Shown here: positions 23,126 through 37,100 of the stretch, piece after piece
How positions within the stretch are numbered: position 1 is the stretch's first letter
How the letters are laid out: each line of letters starts with the position of its first letter
Origin: Posidonia oceanica
Taxonomy: Eukaryota; Streptophyta; Magnoliopsida; Alismatales; Posidoniaceae
DNA length: 64,000 bases
Assembly (NCBI GenBank): GCA_037176725.1
Contig: JAZBRS010000076.1
Location: 122,965,001-123,029,000 of the forward strand
Direction of reading: 5' to 3'
Notes under the pieces: model-generated
Told to the model about the DNA's origin: nothing
The model's input: only the letters and a program-made list of their open reading frames with translations
Database searches by the model: none
Program-made: the position numbers and the translations under genes

Positions 23126-26100
23126 TGTAGCGATCCCGATCGGAATCAGGCTCGCTATTAGCGGTGATTGGATCCGAGGAAGAGGCTCGACTCGAAAACG
23201 CTTAAAATCGAGGAGAAAAGAGAAAGATAAGACAAATCAGAGTCGCCACCATGTCTATTAACGGAAGACAAGGAAAACCGGGGAAATGCTTGAATTAACA
23301 CGCAAAACCAAGCAAGAAATGCAAAGCAAAGCAACGCAAAGGAAACAAATGCAAATACATGCAAAAGAGATGACTCTAGCCTAGGATAAGGGCAGTATGG
23401 TCATTGCAAGCCAAAAGACAGGGCAAGGACTCCTGTTACGTGCGAGGAAGGTGTTAGGCACCCCCGACACACCCGAGAATCGGTCTTTCTAGGCTTACGC
23501 TCACATACGCGGAGAAATGCAGGATTGAATGCCTAAATGAATGCTCAAGGTGTGCTCTAAGTGGATAGATGCAGGGCAAGGAAGTAAACGTGCTGTCTAA
23601 GTGCTCAGCTACGCTGTCTGTGTTCCAAACCGGGCGAAACCTGGCTCGTGAGAACTCCAGGCAGTAAGCATCACAGCCCTATATGCAAATGCAAGCGAAA
23701 AAGCAAAACAACGGCAAAACCATGCAATGCGATCGACATGCAAGAGAAAACGGCGTAAAGCACGCAAAACGAGGCAAAAAACAAGAAAGCGCGCAAAACG
23801 GTGTAAAAAGACAAGGTCAGCACGCAAAACGGGCGAGAAAGCAAGGTGGCACGCAAATCGGTGCAAAAGACGATGACAGGCACGCAAAACTGTGCCAAAA
23901 ACAGGGCGAGCGCGCAAAACGACGCGAAAGACAAAGCAGGCACGCAAAACGGTGCCAAAACGAGAGCGGGCATGCAAATCGGTGCAAAAGACGATGACGG
24001 GCACGCAAAACTATGCCAAAAACAGTGCGAGCGCGCAAAACGACGCGAAAGACAAAGCAAGCACGCAAAACAGTGCCAAAAGCTGCGAGATAAAACCTCG
24101 GAAAAGCTGTGCGAATGCAAATGCAAGGAAAAGATTAGAAGCAGTAAAAGGAGAAGCAGAACAGCGCATGTGTGAGAACAGGCGCTGTTCAGGGCCACAC
24201 AGAGTAGGTGTGAAGACCTACAAAGGGGAGAGTGAGCAAACGGGGGGATTACCACCTCTTTTGCGACCATTTCCCACTAAACCGTTCCACGGTGTGTCTC
24301 GCATGCTGCCCAAAGCTCGTGATGCGATCGGATCGTGGAAAAGGGGGAAGAAAGTCACATTAAGTGGTGAATCTAGGGAAAACTCAACACAAAACACATG
24401 GGGAAACGCGAAACGGAGATCTGAGTTGATAGACAAGAAGAGGAGGCCCTATTCTACATGCTCAAAGAGACAGAAATCGAAAACGTGGAAAACTATGCAA
24501 ATGGCATGCAAATGAATGCAATGCAGGGGTTCAGGAGGACATACCTGGAAATCCGGGAGCCTGATCTGAGATCTGCTTGGTCCATGCTGAAGAGCGCTTC
24601 GCTGCGGTCGCCTGGGTAGCTTACTTGAGAAGATCCAACGGCCGGATCGGAAGATATCGCAGCTTCAAGGCAGGAGGGCCAGAACAGGGGAGAAGAACAG
24701 ATCTAGGTGTTCAGGAGGTCCTAGGGATGTGCAAAAGGTCCTCCCAAGTGAAGGGGAGCTAAAGGTGCTTAGTGTGTGCAAAGGAATGCTAAAATGCAAA
24801 GCTAAATGAATGCAGGATGCATGCAAGATGCAAGAAAAGACAAAAGGAGAGTTTTTAGAAAAACAGAGGTTCAAATGCCATTTTTGAAAAGAGAAGGGGA
24901 CTAAATGCAAAATTTTCAAAAAAGTATGGGGCCCACAGGAGAGAGTTTTGAAAACAGGAGAGGGCAGAGGGTTATTTTGCAAAAGATTGGGTTCAGAAAG
25001 CTATCTTGAAAAGAGGGCATGCATTGGAAGAAGTTTTGAAAACGAATGGAAATCAGAGGGTAATTTTGGAAAAAACTAGGGTCTAAAGTGCAAATTTTCC
25101 AAAAAACAAGGTTCTGGGGAGTCTGGGAATGCAAGTGGAGGGTCTATATGCAATTTTGTAAGCATAGGAGCTAAGATGCAACTTTAGGGGCAAAACAGTC
25201 TTTTTACATGATTTTTAAAGGATGCAAGGACCTACGTGTAATTTTTGAATCATGTAGGGGTCAAATATGCAATTTTATATGGTAAACATGCTCTGAAATC
25301 AGTAGACAGGACTGATGTGCAATTTTTGGGAAAAACAGAGTTAAAAATGCAATGCAATAAGCCAAAATGCATGCAAAACAGTTACTGTCCATTTAAAATG
25401 GACCTACATGCAAAAATAAGAAAACAGGGGGGCAAATATGCAATGCAACAAGCAGAAATTAAAATTTAAACCTAAGTTTCTACAGTGCATGGACCTAAGT
25501 GCAAAATCAGAAACGTAAAGGGATGCAGAATGCAATTTCATATGGTAAAATACATGCAATTAAATGAACTGATTTAGAGCAGGACTTAAGTGCAAAAATC
25601 GAAAACAGAGGGGCTAAAATGCAAAAAAATACAACAGCACAGCACAGTAACAGGACTAGATTGCAAATACAGAAAAGCATGAATAAAAGCTGCAATTTAG
25701 CATGATATTAAATCAGAAACTAAGCAGATTAAATAAACTAAGGACCAGAATGCAAAAATGGAAAAACTTAAGGCAGATATGCAATATTGGCACAGAAACC
25801 TTATAACTAAGAAAATAAATACACAGTGTTCGTCGACGGCGACGAGCCCTGTAGCACAAAGCCATCAGAGCTCGTGGCCGCCGACAGGGGAGGCTGAGGA
25901 GGCGCAGATTGGCGGAGGGCGCTACCGGCGACCGTGCGGAGCTCTGGGGATCACCGGGGAATCGTTCTGTCGGCCGGAGCGTCAGGGGGACAGGAGGCCG
26001 GCGCCGGAGAAGACGAACTGTCCGGCGAGTCATGATCGTAGCAGGAGGGCTGGGAACTGGCTTCTGATCGGCGGGAAAGCAGCAGGGGGAGGAGAGAGAG

Positions 26101-27034
26101 CGGGAGAGGTAAGAAATTACCTGTGTTCGCGTCTGGAGCGCGCTCCCGACCTCGGCAGAATCGGAGGTGACCGGCGGTCCTCGTCTGGTTGCAGCGATGA
26201 ACTCCAGCGGCTCACGGTGGTTGGGGCTTCTTCAGGACGTTCTTCCGGAGCTCCTCGGATGATCGGATGGCGCTTCTGCAGCTCGAGCGGAAGATTGAGT
26301 TTTTTGGGTTGACAGAATGCAGCCGGAGGTGGGGGGCCTTGTCCGCTACTCGTCCGGCGAAGCGGAGCCATCGGGGAGATTGCTGGGAGTTCGGCGAAGC
26401 TGCGTGGATGATCGGAGGGGTTTTCTGGTGAGTGTGGAGTGAGATTGGGAGTCGGGCTGATCTTGGGTCTGAGGTGAGGTAAGGTGTTTGTTGTGCCGTT
26501 CTGGGTCTGTGGTGGATGGTTAGGCTTGATGTCGGAGGCTCTGAAAAGGTGGAGGTTCGGTGAATGCTTGGGTGGATTTTGGGAGGCGGTAGTGGACTGG
26601 AGTGATGGGAATTGTGAGAGGATCAGGTTGGGTTTACAGTTGGGATCAGGTGGTGTTTCATAGCAGTTTTAGGTGGTGGAACGGCTGGTAAATGTTGAAG
26701 GAAGGTGGCTGGGTGTTGGGTGAGATTGGGGAAGTAACAGGGAGGAGTGTGGAAGCCGGGAATAGGTTTGGTTTACTGGAGAAGTGAGAGGGAGGTTCGC
26801 TGCGGATTTCTGAATGGGAATGGGTGGCGATTGCTGAAGGGAGCCTGGGGAATTGGGGTCTCTCTCTGGGATGCCAAGATGAATGCTCAGACCACTCTCT
26901 CTGGCCACTCTCTCTTCTGGAAATGGAGGAGGCAGAGAAGAAGAGGGAGGAGTTGCAGGTGGAAGAAAAGAAGCGGAACGCTCTCTGGAATTACTCTCTG
27001 AGTCTGCTCTGGAGTTGAAGGTTACTCTCTCTGG

Positions 27035-27039
27035 GTGAG
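27035..27039. repeat. target-site duplication of the nested LTR, left (GTGAG)
   Basis: GTGAG precedes TGTAGCGATC and is repeated at 32957-32961 right after TCAACA. Confidence 0.92.
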
Positions 27040-30000
27040 TGTAGCGATCCCGATCGGAATCAGGCTCGCTAGGTTTAGCGGTGATTGGATCCGAGGAAGA
27101 GGCTCAACTCGAAAACGCTTGAAATCGAGGAGAAAAAGGAAAGATAAGACAAATCAGAGTCGCCACCATGTCTATTAACGGGAGACAAGGAAAACCGGGG
27201 AAATGCGTGAATTAACGCGCAAAACCGAGCAAGAAATGCAAAGCAAAGCAATGCAAAGGAAAACAAATGCAAACAAATGCAAATGAGATGACTCTAGCCT
27301 AGGATAAGGGCAGTACGGTCATTGCGGGCCAGAAGACAGGGTAAGGACTCCTGTTACGTGCGGGGAAGGTGTTAGGCACCCCCGACACGCCCGAGAATCG
27401 GTCTTTCTAGGCTTACGCTCGCATACGCAGGAAAATGCAGGATTGAATGCCTATGTGCCTATAAATGCCTGAATGAATGCTCAAGGTGTGCTCTAAGTGG
27501 GAAGAAACAAAGCAAGGAAGTAAACGTGCTCTCTAAATGCTCAGCTACGCTATCTGTGTTCCGAACCAGGCGAAACCTAGCTCGTGAGAACTCCAGGCAG
27601 TAAGCATCACAGCCCTATGTGCAAATGTTGGCGAAAAAGCGAAACGGCGAAAAAACCATGCAATGCAATCGACATGCAGGGGAAAACGGCGTAAAACGCG
27701 TAAAACGAGGCGAGAGATGAGCAACGCATGCAAAACGAAGCAAAAGAACAAAACCGGCACGCAAAACAAGCGAGAAAGCAAGACAGCACGCAAAACGAGA
27801 CAAGGGAGCAAAGAGGCACGCAAAACGGTGCAAAAACGAGAGCGGCACGCAAAACAAGCGAGGAAGCAAGGCAGTGCGCAAAACAAGGCAAGAAAACAGA
27901 AGGGCACGCAAAATGGTGCAAAAATGAGAGCAGCACGCAGAACAAGCGAGGAAGCAAGGCTGCGCGCAAAATAAGGCAAGAGAACAGAAGGGCACGCAAA
28001 ACGGTACCAAAACGAGGGCGGGCACGCGAAACGGTGCCAAAACAGCGAAGCAAAAACCTCAGAAGAGCCATGCGAATGCAAGAATGCAGAAAAAGATTAG
28101 AAGAGGCCAAAGGGGAGGCAAAACAACGTGTGTGTAAGAACAGACGTCGTTTAGGACCACTCAGAGTAGGTGTGAAGACCTACAGAGGGGAGAGGGGGCA
28201 AACGGAGGGATTACCACCTCTTTGCGACTGTTTCCCACTAAACCGTTCCACGGTGTGTCTCGCACGCTGCCCAAAGCTCGCGATGCGATCGGATCGTGGA
28301 AAAGGGGGAAGAAAGTCACATTAAGTGGTAAATCCAGGGAAAACACAACACAAAACACTCAGGAATACGCGAAACGGGGATTGGAAGATACGAGCAGAAA
28401 GGGGAGACCCTATTCTACATGCTCAAAGAAATAGAAAGTGAAAACAAGGAAAACTGTGCAAATGGCATGCAAATGAATGCAATGCAGGGGTTCAGGAGGA
28501 CATACCTGGAAATCCAGGAGCCTGATCTAAAATCTGTCTGGTCCATGCTGAAGAGCGCTTCGCTGCGGTCGCCTGGGCAGCTCACTTGAGAAGATCCAAC
28601 GGCCGGATCGGAAGATATCGCAGCTCCAAGGTAGGAGGGCCAGAATAGGGGAGAAGAACAGATCTAGGTGTCCAGGAGGCCCTAGGGATGTGCAAAAGGT
28701 CCTCCCAAGTGAAAGGGAGCTAAAAGTGCTTAGTGTGTGCAAGAAGATGCTGAAATGCAAGACTAGATGGATGCAGAATGCATGCAAAAGCAAGAAAAAT
28801 CAAAAAGAAGACACTGGGAAAAGCCAGGAGTTCAGAAAGCATTTTGAAAAAAGAAAGGGGCTAGAAATGCAAATTTTCCAGAAAACAGGGGTCCACAGGA
28901 AAGGATTTTGAAAACAGGGGAGGACAGGGGTCCATTTTGCAAAAAGACTAGGCTCAGAAAGTTGTTTTGAAAAGGGGTTATGCTTTAAAAGAGGTTTTGA
29001 AAGCAAACAGGGATCAGAAAGCAATTTTAAAAAAACTGGGGTCTAAAATGCAAATTTTCCAGAAAACAGGGTTCTGGGGAGTCTGGGAATGCTAGTGGAG
29101 GGTCTATATGCAATTTGGTAAGCATAGGAGCTAGGATGCAAGTTAGGGGCAAAATGGTCTTTTTACATGGTTTTTGAAAGATGCAAGGACCTATGTGTGA
29201 TTTTCAAATCATGCAGGGGTCAAATATGCAATTTTATATGGAAAAATGCTCTGAAAATCAGATAACAGGACTGCAGTGCAATTTTTGGAAAAAACAGGGT
29301 TGAAAATGCAATATAATAAGCCAAAATACATGCATAACAGCTACTGTCCATTTAAAATGGACCTAACTGCAAAAATGCAGAACTAGAAGGTAAAATATAC
29401 AATGCAACAAGCAAAAATAAAAAATAAATCCTAAGTTCTACAGTGCAGTGGATTAAAATGCAAAAACAGAAAACAACAGGGGCTCAGAATGCAATGCAAT
29501 AAGGCAAAGTTACAGCATTAAATTTAAATAAGCTACTGCAGGACTTAAATGCAAAAATCAAAAACAGGAGGGCTAAACTACAAAATATTATAACAGCACA
29601 GCACAGTAACAGGACTAAAAGGCAAATATGGAAAAACAAAAACATAAGTTGCAATTTAGCATGGTACTTAATTAAAAACTAAGCAGAATAAATGGCAGGA
29701 GGACTGAAACGCAAAAATAACAGAACTTAAGCTAGACATGCAATATTTACACCTAAAACTATATAAACAAGAAAATAAATGCACAGTAACTGGTCGACGG
29801 CGACGAGTACTGTAGCAGAACGCCGGCAGTACTCGTGGCCGCCGACAGGGGAGGCTGAGGAGGCGCGGGAGGGTGGAGCTTGATGCTGGCATTCGTGCGG
29901 AGCTTCGGAGACTGCTGGAGCGGCATTCTGTTGGTCGGAGCGTCCGGAGGAACAGCAGCCGGCGCCGGAGAAGGAGAACTGACCGGCGAGTCGAGGACGG

Positions 30001-32956
30001 AGCAGGAGATTGGGAAAGCTACTTCTGGGCGGCGGGAAAGCATCAGGGGGAGAAGAGGAAGCTAGGGGAGGTTGGACTGACCTGATTCCGCGTCTGAGTC
30101 GCCCTCCCGACGTCGGTGGCTTCAGCAGTCGCCGGAGGAGGCCGTCCGGTCGCTGCGGGCGTCGCCGGTCGCTCGCGAAGGTTGGAGCTGCCTCAGAACA
30201 TCCCTCCGGTGCTTCCTGATCGACCGGACTGAAGCTCTACAGCTCGGGTGAGGATTCGGCACTTTTGGGTTCTCAGATGCTGCCGGAGGTCGGGGAGAGT
30301 GTTTGCTGCTCCTCAGGCTGGATGGAGTGTTCTGGAAGATTGCTGGAGGTTCGGGGAGTGATTTTGGGTGATTGGATTGCTGTTCTGGAGGCTGTGGAGG
30401 AAGTTTGAGAGTTGAGTCGATTTTTGGTCAGTGGTTGATGCAGGTGTTTGTAGTGGAGTTCTCGGTTTGTGGTGGGTGGCTGGGTTTGATGGTTGGTGTT
30501 TTGAGAAGGTGGAGGTCCAGTGAGTCTCTGGATGAAGTTTGGGAGAAGGCGGTGAGCTGGAGTAGAGGGAATTGTGAATGGAGTTAGGTTGGGTTTACAG
30601 TTGAAGCTTCAGGTGGTGTTCAGGTGATTTGGGGTGGTTCCAGGCAGTGGAAAGGCAATGGGGCGGTGGAGGATGAAGGTCTGGTGTTGGGTGAGATTGG
30701 GGAAGCAAAGGGGAGAAGAATGGAGGCTGGGAAAGGTGTCGGATTACTGGGAAAGAAAGAGGAGGATTTGCTGAAGACTTCGGCAGTGAGGGGGAAGGGA
30801 ATTGGGTGGAAGCTGCTGGAGAATTAGAGGCTCTCTCCGGGACGCAAAGGTGGACGCTCAAACCACTCCCTCTGACCACTCTCTCTTCTGGAAATGGAGG
30901 AGGCAGAGAAGAAGAGGAAGAAGTCGTTTCAAGTGGAAGAAAAGGGTGGAAATGCTCTCTGGAATTGGACGCGACTCTGGGTTCGCTCCGGAATTCTCTA
31001 GATTGCTCACTCTGGATCGCTCACTGCCAACCTCTCAACGAAGCTGAAGGACGCAGGCTTATATGAGGAGGAGCTGCCGGCACGTGCGCTGAAAAAATTT
31101 GAATCCAACGGCGTTGCACTGCAGCAGAGGAGACGGCGAGGCGACCGGCACTCAATGCCTCCGGATTTGGTGCTGAGATGGAGGAGTCGGCGAGCTACTG
31201 TAGATGAAAGGATGGAGGCTTGAATTTGAATGGATGGAGGGAGATCTGTAGCAGCGAGCTCGCGGGAGGAATCCAGCTAACGCGCGAGGAAGAAGAAGGA
31301 GGGAGAAGGAGCGTGGGCCGGACTGTGCTGTGGGCCGAAGAAGAAAAATAAAAGGATAAAAAGAAGAAACGGGTCGGAGGGCCCAGTGAAGAAAGGGAAG
31401 AAAGAAAAAGAGAAGTAAGAAAGAAAGAGAGGGTAGAATGGGGAAATAAAATAGGTAAAAATAAACTAAAAATAAGTAAAAATATTAGAAGAGTTGTGCT
31501 GTAGATTAGGATTTTAATTAAGATTTTTAATGGTTATTTTGAGTTGATTAATGTGTTTTGGGCTTGATTAGGGTTTTAGGGCTTTGGTTTTGTTCTTAAT
31601 TGGTTTTCACTTGATTAAATGTTTGTTAAACCTTTTTTTAAATTGTTTTAAAAATTGTATTTCCCTTGTTGGACACTTAGGATATTAATTAGGATTTTTT
31701 AGGATTTAATTTCGTATTAATCAGGGTTGGTTTTAGGTTTTTAAGTTTTAGTCTTCTTAGGGTTTCTTCCTTTTTAAGTTTTTTAAGTTATGTTTGGATT
31801 TTTATTTATTGATTTTCTTTGAAGTTTTTTAGTTGGGTTTTTCTAGTTTGAGAGGGTGTTTTTTAAGTCTTTCAGATGTGTTTTTCTTTTCTTTTTTAAT
31901 TAAGTTTTTAACTTGTTTTTCTTATGTTTATTAGGTTAAGTCTCTTGCCTTCTTTAATTATTTGTTTTAGTGTTTGATTTTTAATTCTCCTTTTTTAGGG
32001 TTTGTCGTTTAATTCTTCTGATGGGGTTTTTATTTTTGGTGGGTTTTGATTTTGTTTTAGGTTTTTCCTTGATTTTTCAGTGTTTTCTTTTGATTTGTTT
32101 TGCATTTTTTTAGCTTGTATGTTTGGTTTTCCTTTTAGTTTGATTTAGTTAAGTTTAAGTTGTTAATTGCTTGTTTAACATTTTTTAATTGTTTTTCTTA
32201 GGGTTCTGATTTGCTTCTTTTGTGTTTTGAGATTTTACAGATTTTTATGGGTTTTTGTGGATTTTTACAGAAGAGAGAAAAGAAAAAGAGAAGGAAGAAA
32301 GAAATGGAAAAAAAAGAGGGAGATAAGAGGAAAAGAGATAGGTTGGAGGAAAACGATTTTTTAAAATTCAGAAAAAGTGTTAAAAATAAAGTAAAAATAG
32401 GGATAAGATAGAGGAAGGATAGAAGCACAGAGGGGGCCCACAGCTAGACCAGAAAAAGGATAAGAAAGGGATGAAAAGAGAGATGATAATCAGGAGGGAG
32501 AGAGGAGAGAGAAAATGATAATCCCGGAGAGAGAAAAGGATAATTTGGGTGAAAGGGGGTCTTAATGGTCTTGGAATGGGGTGAGAATTGGGGAGTGGGT
32601 AGTCTAGGGTTTGAAGTCTTCGTTCTGAAGTTTTGGTTTGATTCTAAGGAGGTTTTGGAGAGGTTTCAAGGTGTAGAAAATGGGTAGTTTCACCTAGGTT
32701 TTCTATGGTTTTTGGGAATGGGTTAGGTTTGGAAATTTCTAAGTTCTTGGGTAGGCCTGTTGGGTGGATAGTGGTGGGCTTTCCTATGGATTTTGGTTAG
32801 GTTTTGAGGTTGGGAAGGGGGGTAAAGGTTTAGGTCAAAACAGGCTGATTTTGAAGGGTAGAGAGGAGGATTAGGGTTAGGGTTTGGTTGGGGTTTGATC
32901 CAGCAATCACCAAGAGGGCTCCAAGGGTCCGGGCCTGCCAAGATGAGGTGTCAACA
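27040..32956 (-). mobile_element. inner solo LTR, 5917 bp, nested in the outer LTR
   Basis: It runs from TGTAGCGATCC to GGTGTCAACA on the plus strand and is flanked by perfect GTGAG duplications. It has the same layout as the other LTRs: U5 block near 27368, minisatellite 27690-28040, TTGCATTT-rich stretch 28750-29720, TATA-like motif near 29760 (minus strand), GC-rich block to about 30300, and an A/T-rich part to 32956. It inserted after the outer LTR because it splits it. It contains no genes. Confidence 0.93.
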
Positions 32957-32961
32957 GTGAG
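32957..32961. repeat. target-site duplication of the nested LTR, right (GTGAG)
   Basis: Second copy of GTGAG; the outer LTR resumes at 32962. Confidence 0.92.
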
Positions 32962-34899
32962 GATTGTTGCCACTGATGGAAACGGAGGAGGAGCGGCTTA
33001 TATCCGGTGGAGGCCGGCTGCTGGCGCGCTGAAGATTTGAATTCAGCAGCGATTACTGCAGCGGAGAGGATGGTTGGCGACCGGCTCTAGAAAAGCTGCT
33101 GAGACAAAGGAGAGGCGGCGAGCTGCTGTAGGCGACATGACGGAAGGCTTTGAATTTTGAAAGAGGAGGGAAGGCTGTAGCTGAAGGTTCACGGGAGAAA
33201 AATGGTGGAAGGAAAACACAGAGGAGGTTGAGGAAAAAGAAGGAGAGGCGTGGGCCGGACTGTGCTGTGGGCCGAAGGAAAAAGAAAAAGAAATGAAGAA
33301 GAAAGGAAGAGACGGGCTGAATTGGGTCCAGCAAGGAAAAAGAAGAAAAGAAAAATGAGAAGAAAGAAAGAAAGAGAGGGAAAAGAAAGGAAATAAAATT
33401 AGGAAAAATAGACTAAAAATAAATAAAAATACTAGAAAGGTTGTGATGTAGATTAGGATTTTAATTAAATTTTTTAATGGCCATTTTGGGTTGATTAATG
33501 TGTTTTGGGCTTGATTAGGGTTTTAGGGTTTTGGTTTTGCTTTTAATTGGTTTTCACTTGATTAAATGTTTGTTAAACCTTGTTTTAAATTGTTTTAAAA
33601 ATTGTGTTTCCTTTGTTGGACACTTAGGATATTGATTAGGATTTTTTTAGAATTTATTTTTGTATTAACCAGGATTGGTTTTAGGTTTTTAAGTCTTAGT
33701 CTTCTTAGGGTTTTTTCTTTCTTAAGTCTTTTAAATTATGCTTTGATTTTTACTTGTTGATTTTTCTTGAAGTTTTTAGTTAGATTTTTCTGGTTTGATA
33801 GGGTGTTTTTAAATCTTTTAAGTGTGTTTTTCTTTTCCTTTTAATTAAGTTTTTTATGTTGTTCTTCTTATGTTTATTAGGTTAAGTCTTTTGCTTCTTT
33901 AATTACTTGTTTTAGTGTTTGATTTTTAATTCTTCTTTTTAGGATTTGTTTTTTAATTCTTCTGATGGGATTTTTACTCATGGTGGGTTCTGATTTCATT
34001 TTAGTTTTTTTTCTTGATTTTTCAGTGTTTTCTTTTGATTTGTTTTGCATTTTTTAGCTCACATGCTTGGTTTTCCTTCTAGCTTGATTTAGTTAAGTTT
34101 AGGTTTTTAATTGCTTGTTTAATGTTTTTTAATTGTTTTTCTTAGGGTTTTGATTTGTTTCTTTTATGTTTTGGGGTTTTACAGATTTTTAGGGGTTTTT
34201 ATGGATTTTTGCAAGAGAGGGAAAAGGAAAAGAGAAGGAGGAAAGAAATGGAAAAAAGAGGGGGATAAAAGGAAAAGAGATAGGTTGAAGGAAAAGGATT
34301 TTTTGAAAATTAGGGAAAGTGTTAAAAATAAAGTAAAAATAGGAATAAGATAGAGGAAGGATAGAAGCACAAAGGGGGTCCATAGCCAGACTAGAGAAGG
34401 AGCAAGAAGGGGATGAAAAGAGAGATGATAATCAGGAGAGAGAGAGGAGAGAGAAAATGATAATCCCAGAGAGAGAAAAGGATAATTTGGGCGAATGGAG
34501 GTCTTAAAGGTCTTGGAATGGGGTGAAAATTGGTGAGTGGGTAGCCTAGGGTTTGAGGTGCTGGGTTTGAGGTTTTGGTTTGATTCCGAAGAGGTTTTGG
34601 AGGGGTTTTAAGGTGTAGAAAAAGGGGAGTTTTGCCTAGGTTTCCTACGGTTTTTGGGAATGGTCTAGGTTTGAGAGTTTCTAAGTTCTTGGGTAGGTTT
34701 GCTAAGTAGGTGTTGGTGGGTTTTCCTATGGATTTTGGCTAGGTTTTGAGCTTGGGAAGAGGGGTAAAGGCTTAGGAAAAGTTTGCTTGGTTTTGAAGGG
34801 TAAAGAGGAGGGTTAGGGTTTGGTTTGGTTTGGGTTTGAGTCTAGCAATCACCAGGAGGGCTCCAAGCGGTCCAAGCCTGCCAAGATGGGGTGTCAACA

Positions 34900-34904
34900 A
34901 TAAG
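34900..34904. repeat. target-site duplication, right (ATAAG)
   Basis: Matches 23121-23125; satellite resumes in register. Confidence 0.93.
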
Positions 34905-37100
34905 GCTTGTACTTATCATTCCAGACCCCATCCTGGTCTTGTTAGGACTCGCACCTATCATTCCAAGCGGTCCGGTCTTGATAAGGCAGGCACTTATCAT
35001 TCCTGACTTCTTCCGGGTCTTGTTAGGGCTTGCACCAATCATTCCTGGCGGTCCGGTCATGATAAGGCTCGTACTTATCATTCCTTACCACTTCCGGGTC
35101 TTGTAAGGGCTAGCACCTATCATTCCTAGCGGTCCGGTCTTGATAAGGCTCGTACTTATCATTCCTGACCTCTTCCTGGTCTTGTTAGGGCTTCCACCTA
35201 TCATTCTTGGGAGTCCGGTCATGATATGGCTTGTACTTATCATTCCTGACCTCTTCTGGGTTTTGTTAGGGCTTGCACCTACCATTCCCGGTGGTCCGAT
35301 CTTGATTAGGCTTGCACGTATCATTCCTGACCTCTTCCGGGTCTTGTTAGGGCTTGCACCTATCATTCCTGGCGGTCCGGTCTTGATAAGGCTTGTACTT
35401 ATCGTTCCCGACCTCTTCCTTGTCTTGTTAGGGTTTGCACCAATCATTCCTGGTGGTTCTGTCATGATAAGGCTTGTACTTGTCATTCCTGACCACTTCC
35501 GGGTCTTGTCAGAGCTTGCACCTATCTTTCCTAACGGTCAGGTACAGATATGGCTTCTACTTATCAATCCTGACCTCTTCCTGTTCTAGTTAGGGCTTGC
35601 ACCTATCCTTCCTGGTGGTCCTGTCTTGATATGGCATGTACTTATCATTCCTGACCTCTTCCTGGTCTAGTTAGGGCTTGCACCTTTCATTCCTGGCGGT
35701 CCGGTCATCATAGGGCTTGTACTTATCATTCCGGACCTCTTCGGGTCATGTTAGGGCTTGCACCTATCATTCTTGGCGGTTCGATCCTCGAAAGGCCTGT
35801 ACTTATCATTCATGACCACTTCTGGGTCTTGTTGTGGCTTGCACCTATCATTCCTGGCGGTCCGGTCTTCAAAAGGCTTGTACTTATTATTCCAGACCTC
35901 TTCTGGGTCTTGTTAGGGCTTGCACCTATCATTCCTGGCGGTGCGGTCATGATAAGGCTTGTACAAATCATTCCTGACCTCTTCCGGATCATGTTAGGGC
36001 TTGCACTTATCGTACCTTGCGGTCCAGTCTTGATAAGGCTCGTACCTATCATTCCTGACCTCTTCCAGGTCTTGTTAGGGCTTGAACCGTCATTCCTGGC
36101 GGTCCATTCTTGATCAGGCTTGAACTTATCGTTCCTGACCTCTTCCGGGTCTTGTTAGGGCTTGAACCATTCATTCCTGGCAGTCCGGTCAAGATAAGGC
36201 TCATACATATCATTCTTGACCTCTTCGGGTCTTGTTAGGGCTGGCACCAATCATTCCTGGTGATCCGGTCATCATAAGGCTCGTTCTTATCTTTCCTGAC
36301 CTCTTCCAGGTCTTGTTAGGGCTCCCACCTTTCATTCTAGGGGGTCCGGTCATGATAAGGCTTGTACTTATCATTCTTGACCTCTTCCGGGTTATGTTAG
36401 GGCTTGCACCTATCATTCCTGGCGTTCCGGTCTTGATAAGGCTTGTACGTAACATTCCTGACCTCTTCCGTGTCTAGTTTTGGCTTGAACCAATCAGTCC
36501 TGGCGGTCCGGTCATGATAAGGCTCGAACATATCAATCCTGACCTCTTTCGGGTCTAGTTAGGGCTTGCACCTATCATTCCCGACAGTCCGGTCTTGATA
36601 AGGCTCGTACTTATCATTCCTGACATCTACTGGGTCTTGTTAGGGCTTGCACCTATCATTCCTAGCGGTCTGGTCTACATAAGGCTTGTACTAATCATTC
36701 TGGACCTCTTTCGGGTCTTCTTAGTGCTTGCACCTATCATTCCCAACGGTCCGGTCATGATAAGGCTCGTACCTACATTCCTGACCTCTTCCTGGTCTTG
36801 TTAGGGCTTGCACCAATCATTCCTGGCGGACCATTCATGATCATGCTTGTACTTATCATTCCTGACCTCTTCCGGGTCATGTTAGGGCTTGATCCAATCA
36901 TTCCTAGCGGTCTGGTCTTGATAAGGCTCATACATATCATTCCTGACCTCTTCCGGGTCTCGTTAGGGCTGGCACCTATCATTCCTGGCGGTCCGGTCTT
37001 GATAAGGCTCGTTCTTACCATTCCAGACCTCTTCCTGGTCATGTTAGGGCTTCCACCAATCATTCCTGGCGGTCCTGTCTTGATAAGGCTTGTACGTATC
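34905..37100. repeat. 81-bp satellite, middle block
   Basis: About 27 units. Up to about 35810 they follow higher-order copy 1 at 17553-18377, then the order switches to that of about 16121 onward (marker TTGTTGTGGC at 35829). This is a recombination junction ~28 units out of register. Confidence 0.93.
37096..37100. repeat. target-site duplication of the 24.4-kb element, left (GTATC)
   Basis: GTATC precedes the LTR and is repeated at 61545-61549. Confidence 0.93.

Larger units (their letters stand above)
23126..34899 (-). mobile_element. outer solo LTR, ~5852 bp, split by a nested insertion
   Basis: On the plus strand it begins TGTAGCGATC and ends GGTGTCAACA, so it reads on the minus strand. 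Left part 23126-27039 and right part 32962-34899 join into one LTR when the nested copy and one target duplicate are removed. No internal region is present and the flanks are a perfect 5-bp duplication, the signature of LTR-LTR recombination that deleted the interior. It carries the minisatellite, TTGCATTT-rich stretch and U5 block of the family. It contains no genes. Confidence 0.92.

Noticed and set aside
23126..34899. A complete retrotransposon with LTRs at 23126 and 27040
   Set aside because: No coding or internal sequence lies between them. The two target duplications and homology show one solo LTR nested in another.
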